A stretch of 64,000 bases of DNA, taken from NCBI RefSeq assembly GCF_020379485.1, contig NC_063452.1:34805608-34869607 (forward strand), written 5' to 3'. Shown here piece by piece: positions 33,346 through 44,343 of this stretch. The position numbers were made by a program, and so were the translations under genes. Within the stretch, counting starts at the first letter, position 1. Each line of letters starts with the position of its first letter. This DNA is from Brassica napus. Taxonomy: Eukaryota; Streptophyta; Magnoliopsida; Brassicales; Brassicaceae. The notes under the pieces were generated by a model that was not told where the DNA came from, did no database searches, and was given only the letters and a program-made list of their open reading frames with translations.

Positions 33346-33445
33346 ATCCTCAAATGTACGAGAAATAGATCTCAGAAAGCCAGCATTGCATAAAGCACTA
33401 CGAAGGAAAACGCTTCTTCCCAGAGAAAAGTTTATGGGACCCCTC
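33346..33445 (+). mobile_element. Tat-B-associated internal fragment left of the solo LTR
   Basis: Lies between the end of ATHILA homology and the solo LTR start. Because CCCTC (33441-33445) recurs at 37183-37187, this fragment and 37188 onward were contiguous before the LTR insertion. Confidence 0.6.
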
Positions 33446-34420
33446 TGTAGAAACCCGTTAAAAAAAAAGAAAAGAAAAGAGAGAGAGAATGGTCGAGTAT
33501 CTTTGTTGTGGTCGACTCTAGGGCGATATGGATAGATCGAAAAGCTTTGAAGTACGAGGTGGGCAAAGAATTGATCATGACTGAACTATGAGTCGAATAA
33601 GTTGCTCGACCATAGTTAGAAGATGTCTTAGATTGATCAGACAGATGTTTTGGAAGCAGAACATTTTTGGAAGCACGACGGTTTAGAAGCTCGACAATTT
33701 GGAAGAATGACGTTTCTTCAGCACGAAGTTTTCCGCTGATACGAATATTTAGAAGACATTGGAGGAATGACTGGAATTAATCAGGACGGGAAGCATGCAC
33801 GACGGGATCGAAGCACGATGGGAAAAGCCGAAATCGAACGAAAAACCCTAATTTCGGTATTATGGAAGTTTTCGATGAAGCCGAAGGATCGGGAAATATT
33901 TACCGCCAAGGTTAGAGTTCAGATTGGATTTTATTAAAAATATTCAGCTCATCAGAACGGGAGCAGAAAAATATTGGGGATTAATCGCGGGTCAGAAATT
34001 TACCGGAAGGACCGAAATCAGGCCAATGGACCGGGAAGCTCGAGGTGGCTCGTTGCATGGGTTCAGAACGTGGTGTCAACCATATAACAAGATGAGTGTC
34101 TCCAGAAGCTCGAGGTGTCGCCGTGAATGGAAGCAGTACATGAAGCCTGACATGTAGAAGCACGAGGTGGATCGACCAAGCACGAGGTGTCTCTGCGCAT
34201 GCAACTTAAGCATGCTTATCAACATGTGTGTGCTGCTGTGGCGCCTTGCATGAGTTCTAGTCATGCAGCCTGACATCTAGGAGGAGTGGTGGCGTCCTGC
34301 ATGTGTCCTGGACATGCAGCCAGCCATGTGGAGCACGAGGTGCCGCCGCTCATGCGTCCGGAGCCATGCGAAGCGACACACGGGCGGCCACTAACCTGAA
34401 TCTAATTGGCTGCTGTCTTC

Positions 34421-34429
34421 TATAAATAG
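34421..34429 (+). promoter_or_regulatory. TATA box of the Tekay-like solo LTR
   Basis: TATAAATAG about 975 bp into the LTR, followed by a purine-rich leader-like sequence. Confidence 0.65.
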
Positions 34430-35699
34430 CCCATGACCCCTTCTCATTTCAAAACATCCAGACCTGTCCAAATCCAGTTAAATACGTGAGAGAAAAGTAG
34501 AAAAAGAAAGCAAGTGATTCCGAGCTATTTCGAGAGTTTTAGAGAGTTTTCGAGATCAGTTCTCTATTGATTTCGAGTCAGCGCCTAGGGAAGGTTCTGT
34601 CCAACTGAAGGTCAATCAAGTGAAGATCAGTTCAGATGGGAATCAAGTCAACGTGGCCAGAGAGGGAGAGAGAAACAAAGTGATCGACTTAGAGTGTAGT
34701 CGATTCTCACCGAGAAGGCTAGTTCCGTCCAATCGGCGATTGTATACGATTGTGACGCGGAAGCTCTGTCCAAACGATTTCGTCTAGGGCAGTCAGTTCC
34801 TTTGATGATCAAGTGCAGGTGCTGTCCAGATTTAGTTCAGTTCCACGGTTTCAGAACAGTCGAAGTTCTGCACGATACTCCGCCGGGAAGTCCGAAGAAC
34901 TGTCCAGGAGCTAAAGGAGGTTCTGTCCAGATAAATCCGTCCAGGCCTGTCAGTTTCTACATGGTGAAGCCGAGGTTCTCTCCAAGTCGAGATCAGTCCA
35001 GTTCAGTCCAGTCAAGTCGTCCCTTGGGTTTTGGCCTAGTCTTCTCCGATCAACCAGCTGCTTCTCGCCTAGAACACTATGAGTTGGCTTGTGTGAATTC
35101 CACTTGGAATTTAGGGTAGTTTTAAGTTGGTTTGTTTGAGTTCCACTTGGAACTTAGGGAAGATTGAGTCGCATATAGAGTAGAATGCTCACGCTGTTGC
35201 ATGATAGAGTCCTTAGGGTTATTTATTAAACCGGACTCAGTTTAGCACGGGCTAAGCTGAGAAGAAATGGAATTAAGACTGAGATAATAACCTGACTAGG
35301 ACTAGGATGCTTCATGATTTATATTCTTGCGTGTTGATATGGCTGAGTGCAGGTTCCCGTTATCTTTAAAGATAGTTTCTCAGCACGAGGCTGAACTATC
35401 TGGGTAACGGTTTGATTGAGTTGATTTAATTAAATGATTCCTCGTTTAATTAATCTTGTTGATTGAGGTTAGTCATCTCTTGGTAAGTGAGTGACTAACT
35501 GGTTAAGTTGTTTAGTGATGATATTGTTGTTAGTGTCGTAGATTAGAGTGTGATGCCATATAGCTTGTGTGTAACCCACCATGCTAGGTATGTTTAGGGG
35601 TTGATTAGTGTTTCCTCAACCTCGTACCCAGCGGTTTAAGGAAACCTCTTATTCGCTGGATCGAGAGCACTCAGAGAGACGGGGTCATGGCCTATGGCT

Positions 35700-35870
35700 G
35701 AGTGGTTGCACGATGGGGTAGTGACCGGCAGTGACCTGAACGTACTGTGGGCTGTCTTGCGGTGACCCGGACGTACTGTGGGCCGCAATCGTCGTGTGAC
35801 AACCGGCAGTGGCCCGAACGAATTGGGGCTGTCGCGCGGTGACCCGAACATACTGTGGGCAGCGTTCGGT
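35700..35870 (+). repeat. Short repeats inside the solo LTR
   Basis: Four diverged units around GGTGACCCGAACGTACTGTG, spaced about 40-55 bp. Confidence 0.7.
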
Positions 35871-37187
35871 TGAAATTTCCTTCTCCTAGTCTTTGTGTGT
35901 GGGAGATAGGATATTGCCGAGGATGATGAGGAGGAACACAAAGTCACCATTTCCCGGGTTATAGTGTGGTGTTGGGTTAGTTTGTCGTAAAGGGTTATAG
36001 AACCCTCGAGTTAGTGCAGCACCGATATACGGTGTTACGAGTTAGATCTAGTCGTAGTTACTCATAGTTATTATTGTGATTGTGTTTGGCTGTTGATTGT
36101 TTCCTTGCAGGTTCTGACATTAAGTCCTAAGTCTGGTTTAGGTACCAGATTAGGCTTGGTGTTTATTTGGTTAGTGTAGGCCTGACGTTGGCATGTATGT
36201 GTATGAGGGATTGCTTATGAAGGGTGGTGGATATTATAAGCTATGCGGTATCATTGGTTGGCCGATCATGTTCTTGTTTGATTGTTGGTCGACCGGTTAA
36301 TGATACTTGTATAGTGTATGTATCTAACACTACATGACTCAGGCGTATATATGGTTAACTAGGGATTGGTTGTTGACTTGATTTAATGCAGGTTTCCGTT
36401 ACTTAAAGCTAGATTATGGCAGGAGGCCAAGTCTAACTTAGTAACGGTTCGCTTAGCCTTAGCTTTTATTGCATGCTAGGGCTATATTGATTGTTATTTT
36501 GGGTTGTCTGGGTTAGAGTCTAGGTTGCGGGTAGAGGCCGCCAGCTTACTGAGTAATACTAGATTACTCATCCAACTCCGTTGTCCTTTTTGCAGGTCGC
36601 TTTAGGTAAGTATGATCGGATAGCTTGGTGCTGGACGTTAGGACCGCCGGTGTAGATTTTCATGCGTTTTTTAAACGGTATTGTGAATTGTGTTTAGTTG
36701 ACTCGATTTAGCATTAGGCCGGGACCGGTCTCGAATTATATCAATGTATGGATATTTCTTGAATCAATAAAAGTAATTGTTTTATATGCGCTTCATGAGT
36801 ACTCTGATATTTGACTAGTCCGGTCTAACACAACGTTAGGTCATGGTACGGGTTGAAAAGCATTAGGCCTCGATCTAACGGAAAACGCTAACTCTAGGTA
36901 CGGGTTGAAAAGCCTTTCGCCTTGATTAGCGGGACGAGTTAGTGGATGAACTGGTCTAAGTCGTGGAGTAATTTTTGTAACTTGACCGGATCGTCCCTAG
37001 CCTGTCACGTAGCGATTCCGTACCATGGTGTTGGGTTGGACGGTTAGTCATGTACTTGTTTGATTGTTGGCTGGTTGGTTGGCACATTCATATCTAACCC
37101 TGGGTGTTAGACGGTCGAACGGTCATGTTCTTGTTTATTGTTGGCCGGTTGATCAACCATAGGACGGTTAGGGGGTGTTACACCCTC

Positions 37188-38384
37188 GGTCCTAATTCCT
37201 CGATCGCAAATCAAATTATTAGCATCCGAACATGAACAATAATTTTGGCTGCCAACATCCGTAGACAAACCAGAATGTTTGTCAAATGCAAGGTTAAGAC
37301 TAAACCCTTGCAATATAACGAAAAATCTTCAAGCCCGCGAACATTTCAAGCACGAAACGCGGCATACAAAAGAAAAATCCATCTTCAGCATGGCGAGACG
37401 TCGCAGACGCTTGAAGAACCATTTTTTCGACAAAATTAGCTTCCTCGATAAAGGCACCTTCTTGGAAGGCCAAACAGTCATACATACTAATATCTTCTCA
37501 AACACGTATTCTTCGCGAAGACTCAAAAACGGTAATATCTACCGATAAATTTTTTGCTGATCACAACAAACTATTAACGTCCTAAATAGACTTAGCCATC
37601 TCGTAGAGATAGCTCTCGTACACCCGACACAAGGGTAATAGTGCTATATTAAAAATCCAAAATTTTGGTCAGCACTTTCGGGAGACTTAAAAATTGTCCT
37701 CGAAGAGATGCTCGATTCTACCATACAAGTCACGTAAGCAGAGAACATATCGCGGACTTTAAAACGAGATGGAAGACTTTAAAGCGGGATGGAATCAGGT
37801 CGAAACGATACGGGAAACGTAAGCCGAAGTAGTCATCGCACCCCCTAAAGCCTAGGTCTTGCCCTAAACCCAGCACACTGGTCTCTAACATCTCATGGCA
37901 TAGTATCAAACACCCTGGTACGAGATCCCAAAATTTGTCTCTTGGCTAATATTCGAGCATCTTCAGAAATCCCTCAAGTTTATGCACTGCAGAAAACTCT
38001 CGAAACAGATCACGAATATAGTTTCACACAGAGTTAGATTACGAGATGACAACATGTAGTCTTCCCTGTTTCCACAATATAAAATGCCATCGGCAGCAAT
38101 ATGCCTGATAACCTCTACACGACATATAAACTAGACCGTAAAGGTCTCAATGGAAAACAGGTCTTAAGAATCTCAACTCCAGGGTGAACTACGAAAGGCT
38201 TGATCCCTTCGACAAAGGTACGTAGGCAGCCTTCACAAGGCGCAGGTCCAATCTCAGAAGAACGAGAAGACCACTTATGACGTACCTTTTCAACCATTAA
38301 TTCCGCCTAACTTTCCTAACTTGCCAAGCCACTCGCTATAATCTCACGCTAAAAGCTCACAATTCTAACGGCTGGGGGGTTAAC
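37188..38384 (+). mobile_element. Tat-B 3' internal region, plus orientation
   Basis: Non-coding 3' region ending in the polypurine-like GGCTGGGGGGTTAAC directly before the LTR start at 38385. Its reverse complement matches 39286-40274 plus 41526-41640, forming one arm of a large inverted pair. Confidence 0.75.
38370..38384 (+). other. Polypurine tract of Tat-B
   Basis: GGCTGGGGGG followed by TTAAC at the LTR border; the minus-strand counterparts at 39286-39300 and 45487-45500 read GCTGGGGGGCTAAC. Confidence 0.7.
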
Positions 38385-38532
38385 TGTTGGGGTCAAAATG
38401 GGTCACGACGGAATCAATGTCTAAAACTCCCCGGAAAATATTTCTCGCAGTATAAATTTCGTATAATTTTTATTGAAAAGGTTATACGATGAGTTCTTGA
38501 TATATTTTATCGACAACAAGACGCAAACATTG
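38385..38532 (+). repeat. Tat-B 3' LTR, first 150 bp only
   Basis: TGTTGGGGTCAAAATGGGTC and following sequence like 26945-27090. It is cut at about 38532, where TGTTGGGGTC occurs twice in succession before the next LTR-like unit. Confidence 0.75.
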
Positions 38533-38538
38533 TTGGGG

Positions 38539-39285
38539 TCTGTTGGGGTCAAAACCGGTCACGACGGGATTAACATTCAAAAACCTTCGGAAAAATAAAA
38601 CAACCTTCGAAAATCTGCAATAAACTTAACCAAAGCATCCCCCATCTCACACAATCGATCATAAAGACGTTCAAAACAAGATCGGGATACAATCAAAGTT
38701 TCAAGATAATACGCAACAACCAGGCCCGGCCCTACGAAGATTATACCGTGCGCCACAGGGAGACCGTTGACTCGCCGCCCTCACGGTCGCCTCGGGCGAC
38801 CGGGCACGCCATCCTCGTGGTCGCCAAGGGTGACCGACTACTCCACCCTCGCGGTGGCCACAGGCAACTGGCTTCGCCTCCCTCGCGGTCGCCACGGGCG
38901 ACCGACATGCGTCTCCCTCGCGGTCGCCACGGGTGACCAGCGTCGCCTCCATCGCAGTCACCACAGGGGACCGGCATCGCCTCCCTCGCGGTTGCCATGG
39001 GTGACCGGTACACCTCTCCCTCGCGGTTGCCATGGCCGACCGGTACGCCTCTCCCTCGTGGTCGCCACGGTTGACTGGCACGTCTCTTCCTCGTGGTCGC
39101 CATGGGCAACCAGTTCCTCACCTCTCTGGGTCACCACGAGGCGATCAGCTCCTCGTTATTCAGGGGCGACATGGAGCGGTCGGTGCAACGCTTACGGATA
39201 ACCCACCAGTCATGTTCGACGTCTCGTTGATGTTAGCATTGGAGAATTACGATAAAATCGTCGTGACCGATTTTGACCCCAACAG
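38539..39285. repeat. Head-to-head pair of truncated Tat-B LTR starts joined by a hairpin array
   Basis: Left end TGTTGGGGTCAAAACCGGTC ACGACGG, right end (reversed) TGTTGGGGTCAAAATCGGTC ACGACGA. The ends match as about 27-bp inverted repeats, then diverge. The centre is the palindromic array at 38755-39120. The sequence right of 39285 is a Tat-B polypurine tract on the minus strand, so the right half is a 3' LTR start of the minus-strand element. Confidence 0.7.
38755..39120. repeat. Palindromic minisatellite, about 35-bp units, GGTCGCC-ACG-GGCGACC stem
   Basis: At least ten units; CCTCGCGGTC-type cores at about 38846, 38880, 38915, 38949, 38982, 39018, 39053 and 39089 (spacing 33-36). Each unit holds a 7-bp perfect stem with a 3-base loop or a decayed version. 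Long open frames on both strands here are side effects of the repeat. Confidence 0.9.
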
Positions 39286-40274
39286 TTAGCCCCCCAGCTC
39301 ATTTGAACCATGAGCTTCTAGCGTGTGGTTCTAGCAAGTGGGTTGGCATTTTAGGCAAGTTAGGTAAGTTAGGCGGAATTAATGGTTGAAAAGGTCCGTC
39401 GTAAGTGGTCTTCTCGCTCTTCTAAGAGTGGAACGCGATAAGATAGGGGCTGCGCCTTATGACGGCTGCCTACGTACCCTTGTTGAAGGGATCAAGCCTT
39501 TCGTAGTTCGTTTTGGAGTTAAGGTTCTTATGACTTGTTTTCCAGCGAGACCTTTACGGTCTAGTTTATCTGTAGAGATATCAGGCATGTTGCTGCCGAT
39601 AGCATTTTATATGGGTTTAGAGGGAAGACTACGAGTTGTCATCTCGTAATCTAACTCTGTTTGAACTGCTATATCTGTGATCTGTTTTGAGAGTTTTCTG
39701 CAGTGCGTAAACTTGCGGGATTTCTGAAGACGCTCGAATATTAGCCAAGAGACAAATTTTGGGATCTCGTATCAGGGTGTTTGATACTGTGCCTAGAGAT
39801 GTTAGAGACCAGTGTGCTGGGTTTAGGGCACGACCTAGGTCTAATCACGGTTTTAGGGGGTGCGATGACTACTTCGACTTACGTTTCCCGTATCGTTTTC
39901 GACCTGATTCCGTCCCGCTTTAAAGTCCGCAATATGTTCTCGCCTTACGTGACTTGTATGGTAGGAATCGAGCATCTCTTCGAGGACAATTTTTAAGTCT
40001 CCCGAAAGTGCTGACCAAAATTCTGGATTTTTTTTATAGCGCTATTACCCATGTGTCGGGTGTTCGAGAGCTATCTCTACGAGATGGCTTAGTCTGTTTA
40101 GGACGTTGAGAGTTTTTTGTGATCAGCAACAAACTTATCAGTAGATATTACTGTTTTTGACTCTTCCCGAAGGATAAGTGTTTGAGAAGATGTTAGTGCG
40201 TATGACTGTTTGGTCATCCAAGAAGGTGTTTTTATCGAGGAAGGTATTTTTGTCGAAAAAACTTATTCTTCAAG
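39286..40274 (-). mobile_element. Tat-B 3' internal region, minus orientation, first part
   Basis: Reverse complement of the region 37440-38384 with perhaps 85-90% identity by eye. Interrupted at 40274 by a solo Tat-B LTR and continued at 41526. Confidence 0.75.
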
Positions 40275-41525
40275 TGTGGGAACCAAAATTTTCACAGTCG
40301 ATTTCCGTTTAAATTAGGAAAGTAGGAGAACTCTAGTTTCCCAGAGGTCCCGGTATCTGCTAATACCACACGCCAAGCAATCACAACACGAAACGAGAAC
40401 AATAATAAAATAAGAAATCGAAAAAGTGAGCAAGATAGTTCTTATTCTGAATCTGTGTTTGAGCGTTTACAACAAGGTAAGTGCATGGGCTACGAGAACT
40501 GTCGGCGAGATTCCTAGTTCTAAAACCCTAAGACGGAAAAAAACCTAATTGAGTCGCAGCTCGAATAACAAAAACGGAAAATTGCCTAAAATCGCTCTTA
40601 GTGCTCAGTTTTTGTCAAAAAAGTTCTCTTATGTGTCTCTCACCTAGGACTCCTTATATACTCGTTCCTATGTCGGCTTACGCTTTTCCTCTTCTGCCCT
40701 TAAGCCGTCATAGCTTAAAAATAAAGATATTCCATTTTTCCCGATCTTCGTAATTATCTTCGTAATTATCTTCGTAAACTTCGTATTTATCCGCGGAAAC
40801 TTGACATTTATCTATCCTTACGAACCAAGCATAAACCGTCCTACGGTTTATGGGCTTTGGGTTGAGAAATCGTAAGTGGGTTTCGAGTCACCTCTTAGGT
40901 CTCTTTGGGTTGTCTTTTGACTCGAAACGTTTATTACGGCTTCTTTTGATAAAAACAAACTTTCTGCGGTTTTTATCATAAAGTTCGATTGATGACTTCA
41001 AATGACGAGAAACATGAAATGAGTTTGCTACGGACTTCGGGAGATAGCATTAAAGAGTAGACGTGAATGCATGGATTTGTGTCGTATTGACGTTTTAAGA
41101 AAGCTCTATTGCTTCGTAACGATCAAAACGTGCACGTGCTCGGTCACTACGTAGCGACCAAGCTTGGCTCGAGCTCGGTCGCTGCTTGGCTCGAGCTCGG
41201 TCACTACGTAGCGACCGAGCGGTACGCGTGCTCTGTCGCTACGTAGCGACCGAGGGGTGCGCGTGCTCGGTCGCTACGTAGCGATCGTGATTGGCTTGTC
41301 CGTGGTCCGATTTCCATACTCGAGCTTTTCCGTGGCTGGTTTGGATACGTGTCCGTTTCCTTGGGACAGCCGGTATTTGATTCAATCGAGATTTGAACAA
41401 GATTTTACCGCGAGATTCCTTGTAGAGATTCTTTTTATGATGAGTATCTTCGGTAAAAATGTTCACGCCGATTCTTTGCAGTGATTTGGACATTAACTTT
41501 GTCATAACCATTTTCGAGCCCAACA
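40275..41525 (-). mobile_element. Solo Tat-B LTR, 1,251 bp, with 5-bp target duplication TCAAG
   Basis: On the minus strand TGTTGGGCTCGAAAATGG...GGTTCCCACA. TCAAG flanks it at 40270-40274 and 41526-41530; removing the LTR and one TCAAG restores the continuous Tat-B internal sequence TTCTTCAAGCGTCTGCGACG, as found inverted at 37400. A TATATAAGGAG-type box lies at about 40660 (minus). It therefore inserted into an older member of its own family. Confidence 0.92.
41135..41292. repeat. Palindromic minisatellite, CGGTCGCTACGTAGCGACCG
   Basis: Four or five units; the best is a perfect 20-bp palindrome (41199-41270 region), others have one arm lost or changed. Located about 235-390 bases from the LTR start at 41525. 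Confidence 0.9.
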
Positions 41526-41640
41526 TCAAGCGTCTGCGACGTCTCGCGATACTGAAGGTTGGTTTTTCTTTTTCCTGCCGCGTTTTCGTGGTTGAAATGT
41601 TTGCGGGCTTGAAGATGTTTCGCGGTGTTGCAAGAGTTTA
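41526..41640 (-). mobile_element. Tat-B 3' internal region, minus orientation, second part
   Basis: Continues 39286-40274 after the solo LTR (CGTCTGCGACGTCTCGC; GTTTGCGGGCTTGAAGATG). Ends where a 5'-truncated ATHILA LTR begins. Confidence 0.7.
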
Positions 41641-42921
41641 GGTATGTTTTCAGGTTCAGCAGTATCTTGGGGTGAAGTGATGATTATGGAGCATTTAGGA
41701 GCTTAAAAGAGATTTCATCCGAGCTGACCATTAGAGGTCGATACAAAGAAGAAGCAATCGTTCGATGCACATCCAGTGCCGTCGATCGATACAGAGTAGA
41801 AGCCTCGACGATTGAAAATTATGATCGATCGATGAACATCTTGTACCATCGATCGATGTCGAGATGCGAGATGCGCGACTTGTTTCCAGCCGACTTTAAA
41901 CCCAAGGCTTCACCAAATTACAAGATTACCCCTGACGAGTTTTTAAAAGAATAGTTATCTACCTGCCTAAGTGTTAGGAGGCAAAGAGCTTGAGCCACCA
42001 TTGTATTCTTACTTTCAGCGAGAGAGAGAGAGAGAGAGAGTTTTAGGAGAGAAAATCATAGAGAGATTTGTGATTGGAACTCCATTGATTCATCTATTCT
42101 ATTCTATGCAGTTTTTATCTATATTTTGTGTCATGAATTGCTTAGCTATGTCTGAGTAGTTTACTTGTTAGATTCAGGGTTCAAATAGGTTAGAGGGATT
42201 AGCCCCAACTATAGATTTTCTGAGTTGTGATATTCATTCCTTGATTGTTCATAACGCTTGTTTTAGCCTTGCTAACTTGAACATGAACCTAGAATTTTGA
42301 ATGTGTCAAGCATCCTTGATCATCCTGTCCTGAATCTAATCTGTCATGCTAGGACTGCTAGAGAGAGCTAACCGCTGATCTAGGAGACTAGTGAGTATTA
42401 TCAACCCGCGCTTAGGGCTTAGCTAGAAGTTATCGATCGATATTGTCTTCTGACAATCGATCGATATTGCGAAACGTGTATCGATCGATATCCATATAGG
42501 ATCATCGATCGACACTTTCTTGTGATCAAAAGACGACAGTTGAGATCCAAGATCCAGTTAGTTAACCAGTGAAACATTTCCATCGCTGATCACTGTGATT
42601 AAGGAGTTGAGCTCTAATATATCATGGATGCAACTGTTAGGCATCTATAGGATTATAATCTCTAACACCTGAATAGAAACCCTGCATCTAATATCTTCCA
42701 ATAAAGTTACACCCCCAATCATCTTGTTAGTCGAGCAATAGACTTGCTCAATTAGGATTGCTATTTACTTTTAAACCATAAAACAACAAACACCTAGAAT
42801 TAATAACCTGACTAGATTTAATAGGTTCCCTAGCTCCTTGTGGATTCGATCTTTAAGTACTGCAACTGAACCTCTTATTTGAGAGAGTAATTCACTCCTT
42901 AGGGTAATTTGAGTGGTATCA
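41641..42921 (+). repeat. 5' LTR of ATHILA copy 3 (5' truncated)
   Basis: Matches copy 1 from its GGAAGAAAGTGATGATTTT region (9629) on, ends GTGGTATCA at 42921. Contains a (GA)n run at 42018-42040 and ATCGATCGA motifs at 41755-41858 and 42430-42512. Confidence 0.88.
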
Positions 42922-42925
42922 AATT

Positions 42926-42942
42926 TGACGCCGTTGCCGGGG
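42926..42942 (+). other. Primer-binding site (tRNA-Asp type), one mismatch
   Basis: TGACGCCGTTGCCGGGG after the LTR end; one change from the perfect site at 31718. Confidence 0.85.
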
Positions 42943-43033
42943 AGCTTTGATCGCCAATAGATTTAGTGTTATTGATTCTTATTCTTTTCTCTACCTCTAT
43001 TCTGACACAATTTTTTTTTGTCTTTTCAGGTGC

Positions 43034-44343
43034 ATGCCCAGCAGTACCAGAAGCAACAAGGACAAACACCTGCTATTCTCAGAAGATCCTGCTCACTTGG
43101 AATGCACGATCCGCAAAGACCAACGTTCCACATCGCTTGACGCAGCAGCTTTCACGTCGACTGATTATCGCACCCAACCGTCGACCAACATCCGACCTTC
43201 ATCATCGACCAATCTAATCGTTCGACATCAATCGATACTACACCGCGTACATCTATCAATCATCAGTCGCGAAACATGGTTGCGATTGTTATTCTCAGAC
43301 ATGACGAGAATGGAAACCTGTATGACCAGGATGGTCATCTGCGTAATGCAATAAGCCAGAAACTAGACGCTCCGGGGAATGTAATCCCTGATACTGATGC
43401 TACAGGAGCTGCTCAACCTGTAGAAGAGGCTGCTCGACCAAGGGTACTGGCTGACTACAATCATCCAGATGAGTACTACGCCAACAGATCAGCTATTCGA
43501 CTACCAGAGATTCAGAAGCAGAATTTTGAGCTGAATTCTCAGTACTACACACTCGTGTCGCAGATACCCTACTCTGGGTTACCGTACAAGCATCCTATGG
43601 ACCATCTGGAGAGGTTCGAGGATCTTATCGCTGCTATTCATATGGATGGAGTCCCCGAGGACTACCTATTGTGCAAGCTCTTCAAGTATTCTCTGACTGG
43701 AGAAGCGATGCACTGGCTTAAGCAGCTACCCAGAGGATCTCTAACATCCTAGGCCGACATCAAGAATGCTCTCTTGCGAAACTTGTTCGATGAGGCACGC
43801 ACTGAAGACTTGAGGAGCAAAATCGCTACATTCGCGCAGGAGACTGGAGAGTCTTTCAAAGATGCGTGGATCAGATTCAGGTTCTTCCAGCGAGACTTTC
43901 CACACCACGGATTCAACGAAGTGCAACTACTAAGCACTTTCTTCAGAGGTATCGCCTTGAGGTATCAGATTGCTCTTGATACAGCTAGCAAGGGAAACTT
44001 CAACACCAGGAATCCATTGGAGGCTGTAAGACTGATAGAAAATCTAGCAAACAGCAGCAGCACCAAGAACACCGGCTTTGAGAAGAAGAAGTATGTTGCA
44101 TCCCTAGGGAAGGAGCATATGGAAGAAGTTAGAGCAAAGTTAGATGTGGTTCATGAGCTTCTAAGGAAGCAGGTCTGCTCAGCTGAAGGAGAAGAAGTTG
44201 TAGACATGGAGGGAGAAGAAGATGTGAACTACATTGGAGGTACTGGATTTCAGAGGTCTAGAAACCAGGGTGGAAACATAAACTTCTTTGGCAATGGTCA
44301 GAGGAGTAACCAGAGTTCACAGTTCCATAAACCTTTCAGCAAC
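43034..44343 (+). pseudogene. ATHILA gag, copy 3, disrupted
   Basis: ATG 43034 (MPSSTRSNKDKHLLFSEDPA) runs to 43354; the remainder is in another frame from about 43276. The gag domain (HPMDHLERFEDLIAAIHMDG, EAMHWLKQLPRGSLTS) is stopped by TAG at 43750-43752 where copy 1 has Trp, and continues in frame (ADIKNALLRNLFDEARTEDL, FKDAWIRFRFFQRD, NFNTRNPLEAVRLIENLA). Ends at the Tat-B LTR insertion at 44344. Confidence 0.88.

Larger units (their letters stand above)
33446..37182 (+). mobile_element. Solo LTR, 3.7 kb, Tekay/Del-like, with 5-bp target duplication CCCTC
   Basis: Starts TGTAGAAACCCG and ends AGGGGGTGTTACA; the 5-bp CCCTC flanks it at 33441-33445 and 37183-37187. A TATAAATAG box at 34421 gives plus orientation. 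No primer site follows the right end and no second LTR is present, so internal parts were lost by LTR-LTR recombination. Very long LTRs, together with the CTTACTGAGTAATACTAG and TTGCAGGT blocks, suggest the Tekay/Del lineage. An AATAAAAG signal lies at 36766. No ORF of interest; several internal short repeats. Confidence 0.9.
41641..44343 (+). mobile_element. ATHILA-like element copy 3, truncated at both ends
   Basis: 5' LTR lacking about its first 100 bp, primer site and gag; interrupted at 44344 by a minus-strand Tat-B LTR. Confidence 0.88.

Noticed and set aside
35636..35950. 104-codon minus-strand ORF
   Set aside because: Falls inside the Tekay-like solo LTR over its internal short repeats.
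38701..39201. Arg/Pro/Gly-rich proteins of up to 144 codons on both strands
   Set aside because: Side effect of the GC-rich palindromic minisatellite; overlapping frames on both strands give similar products.
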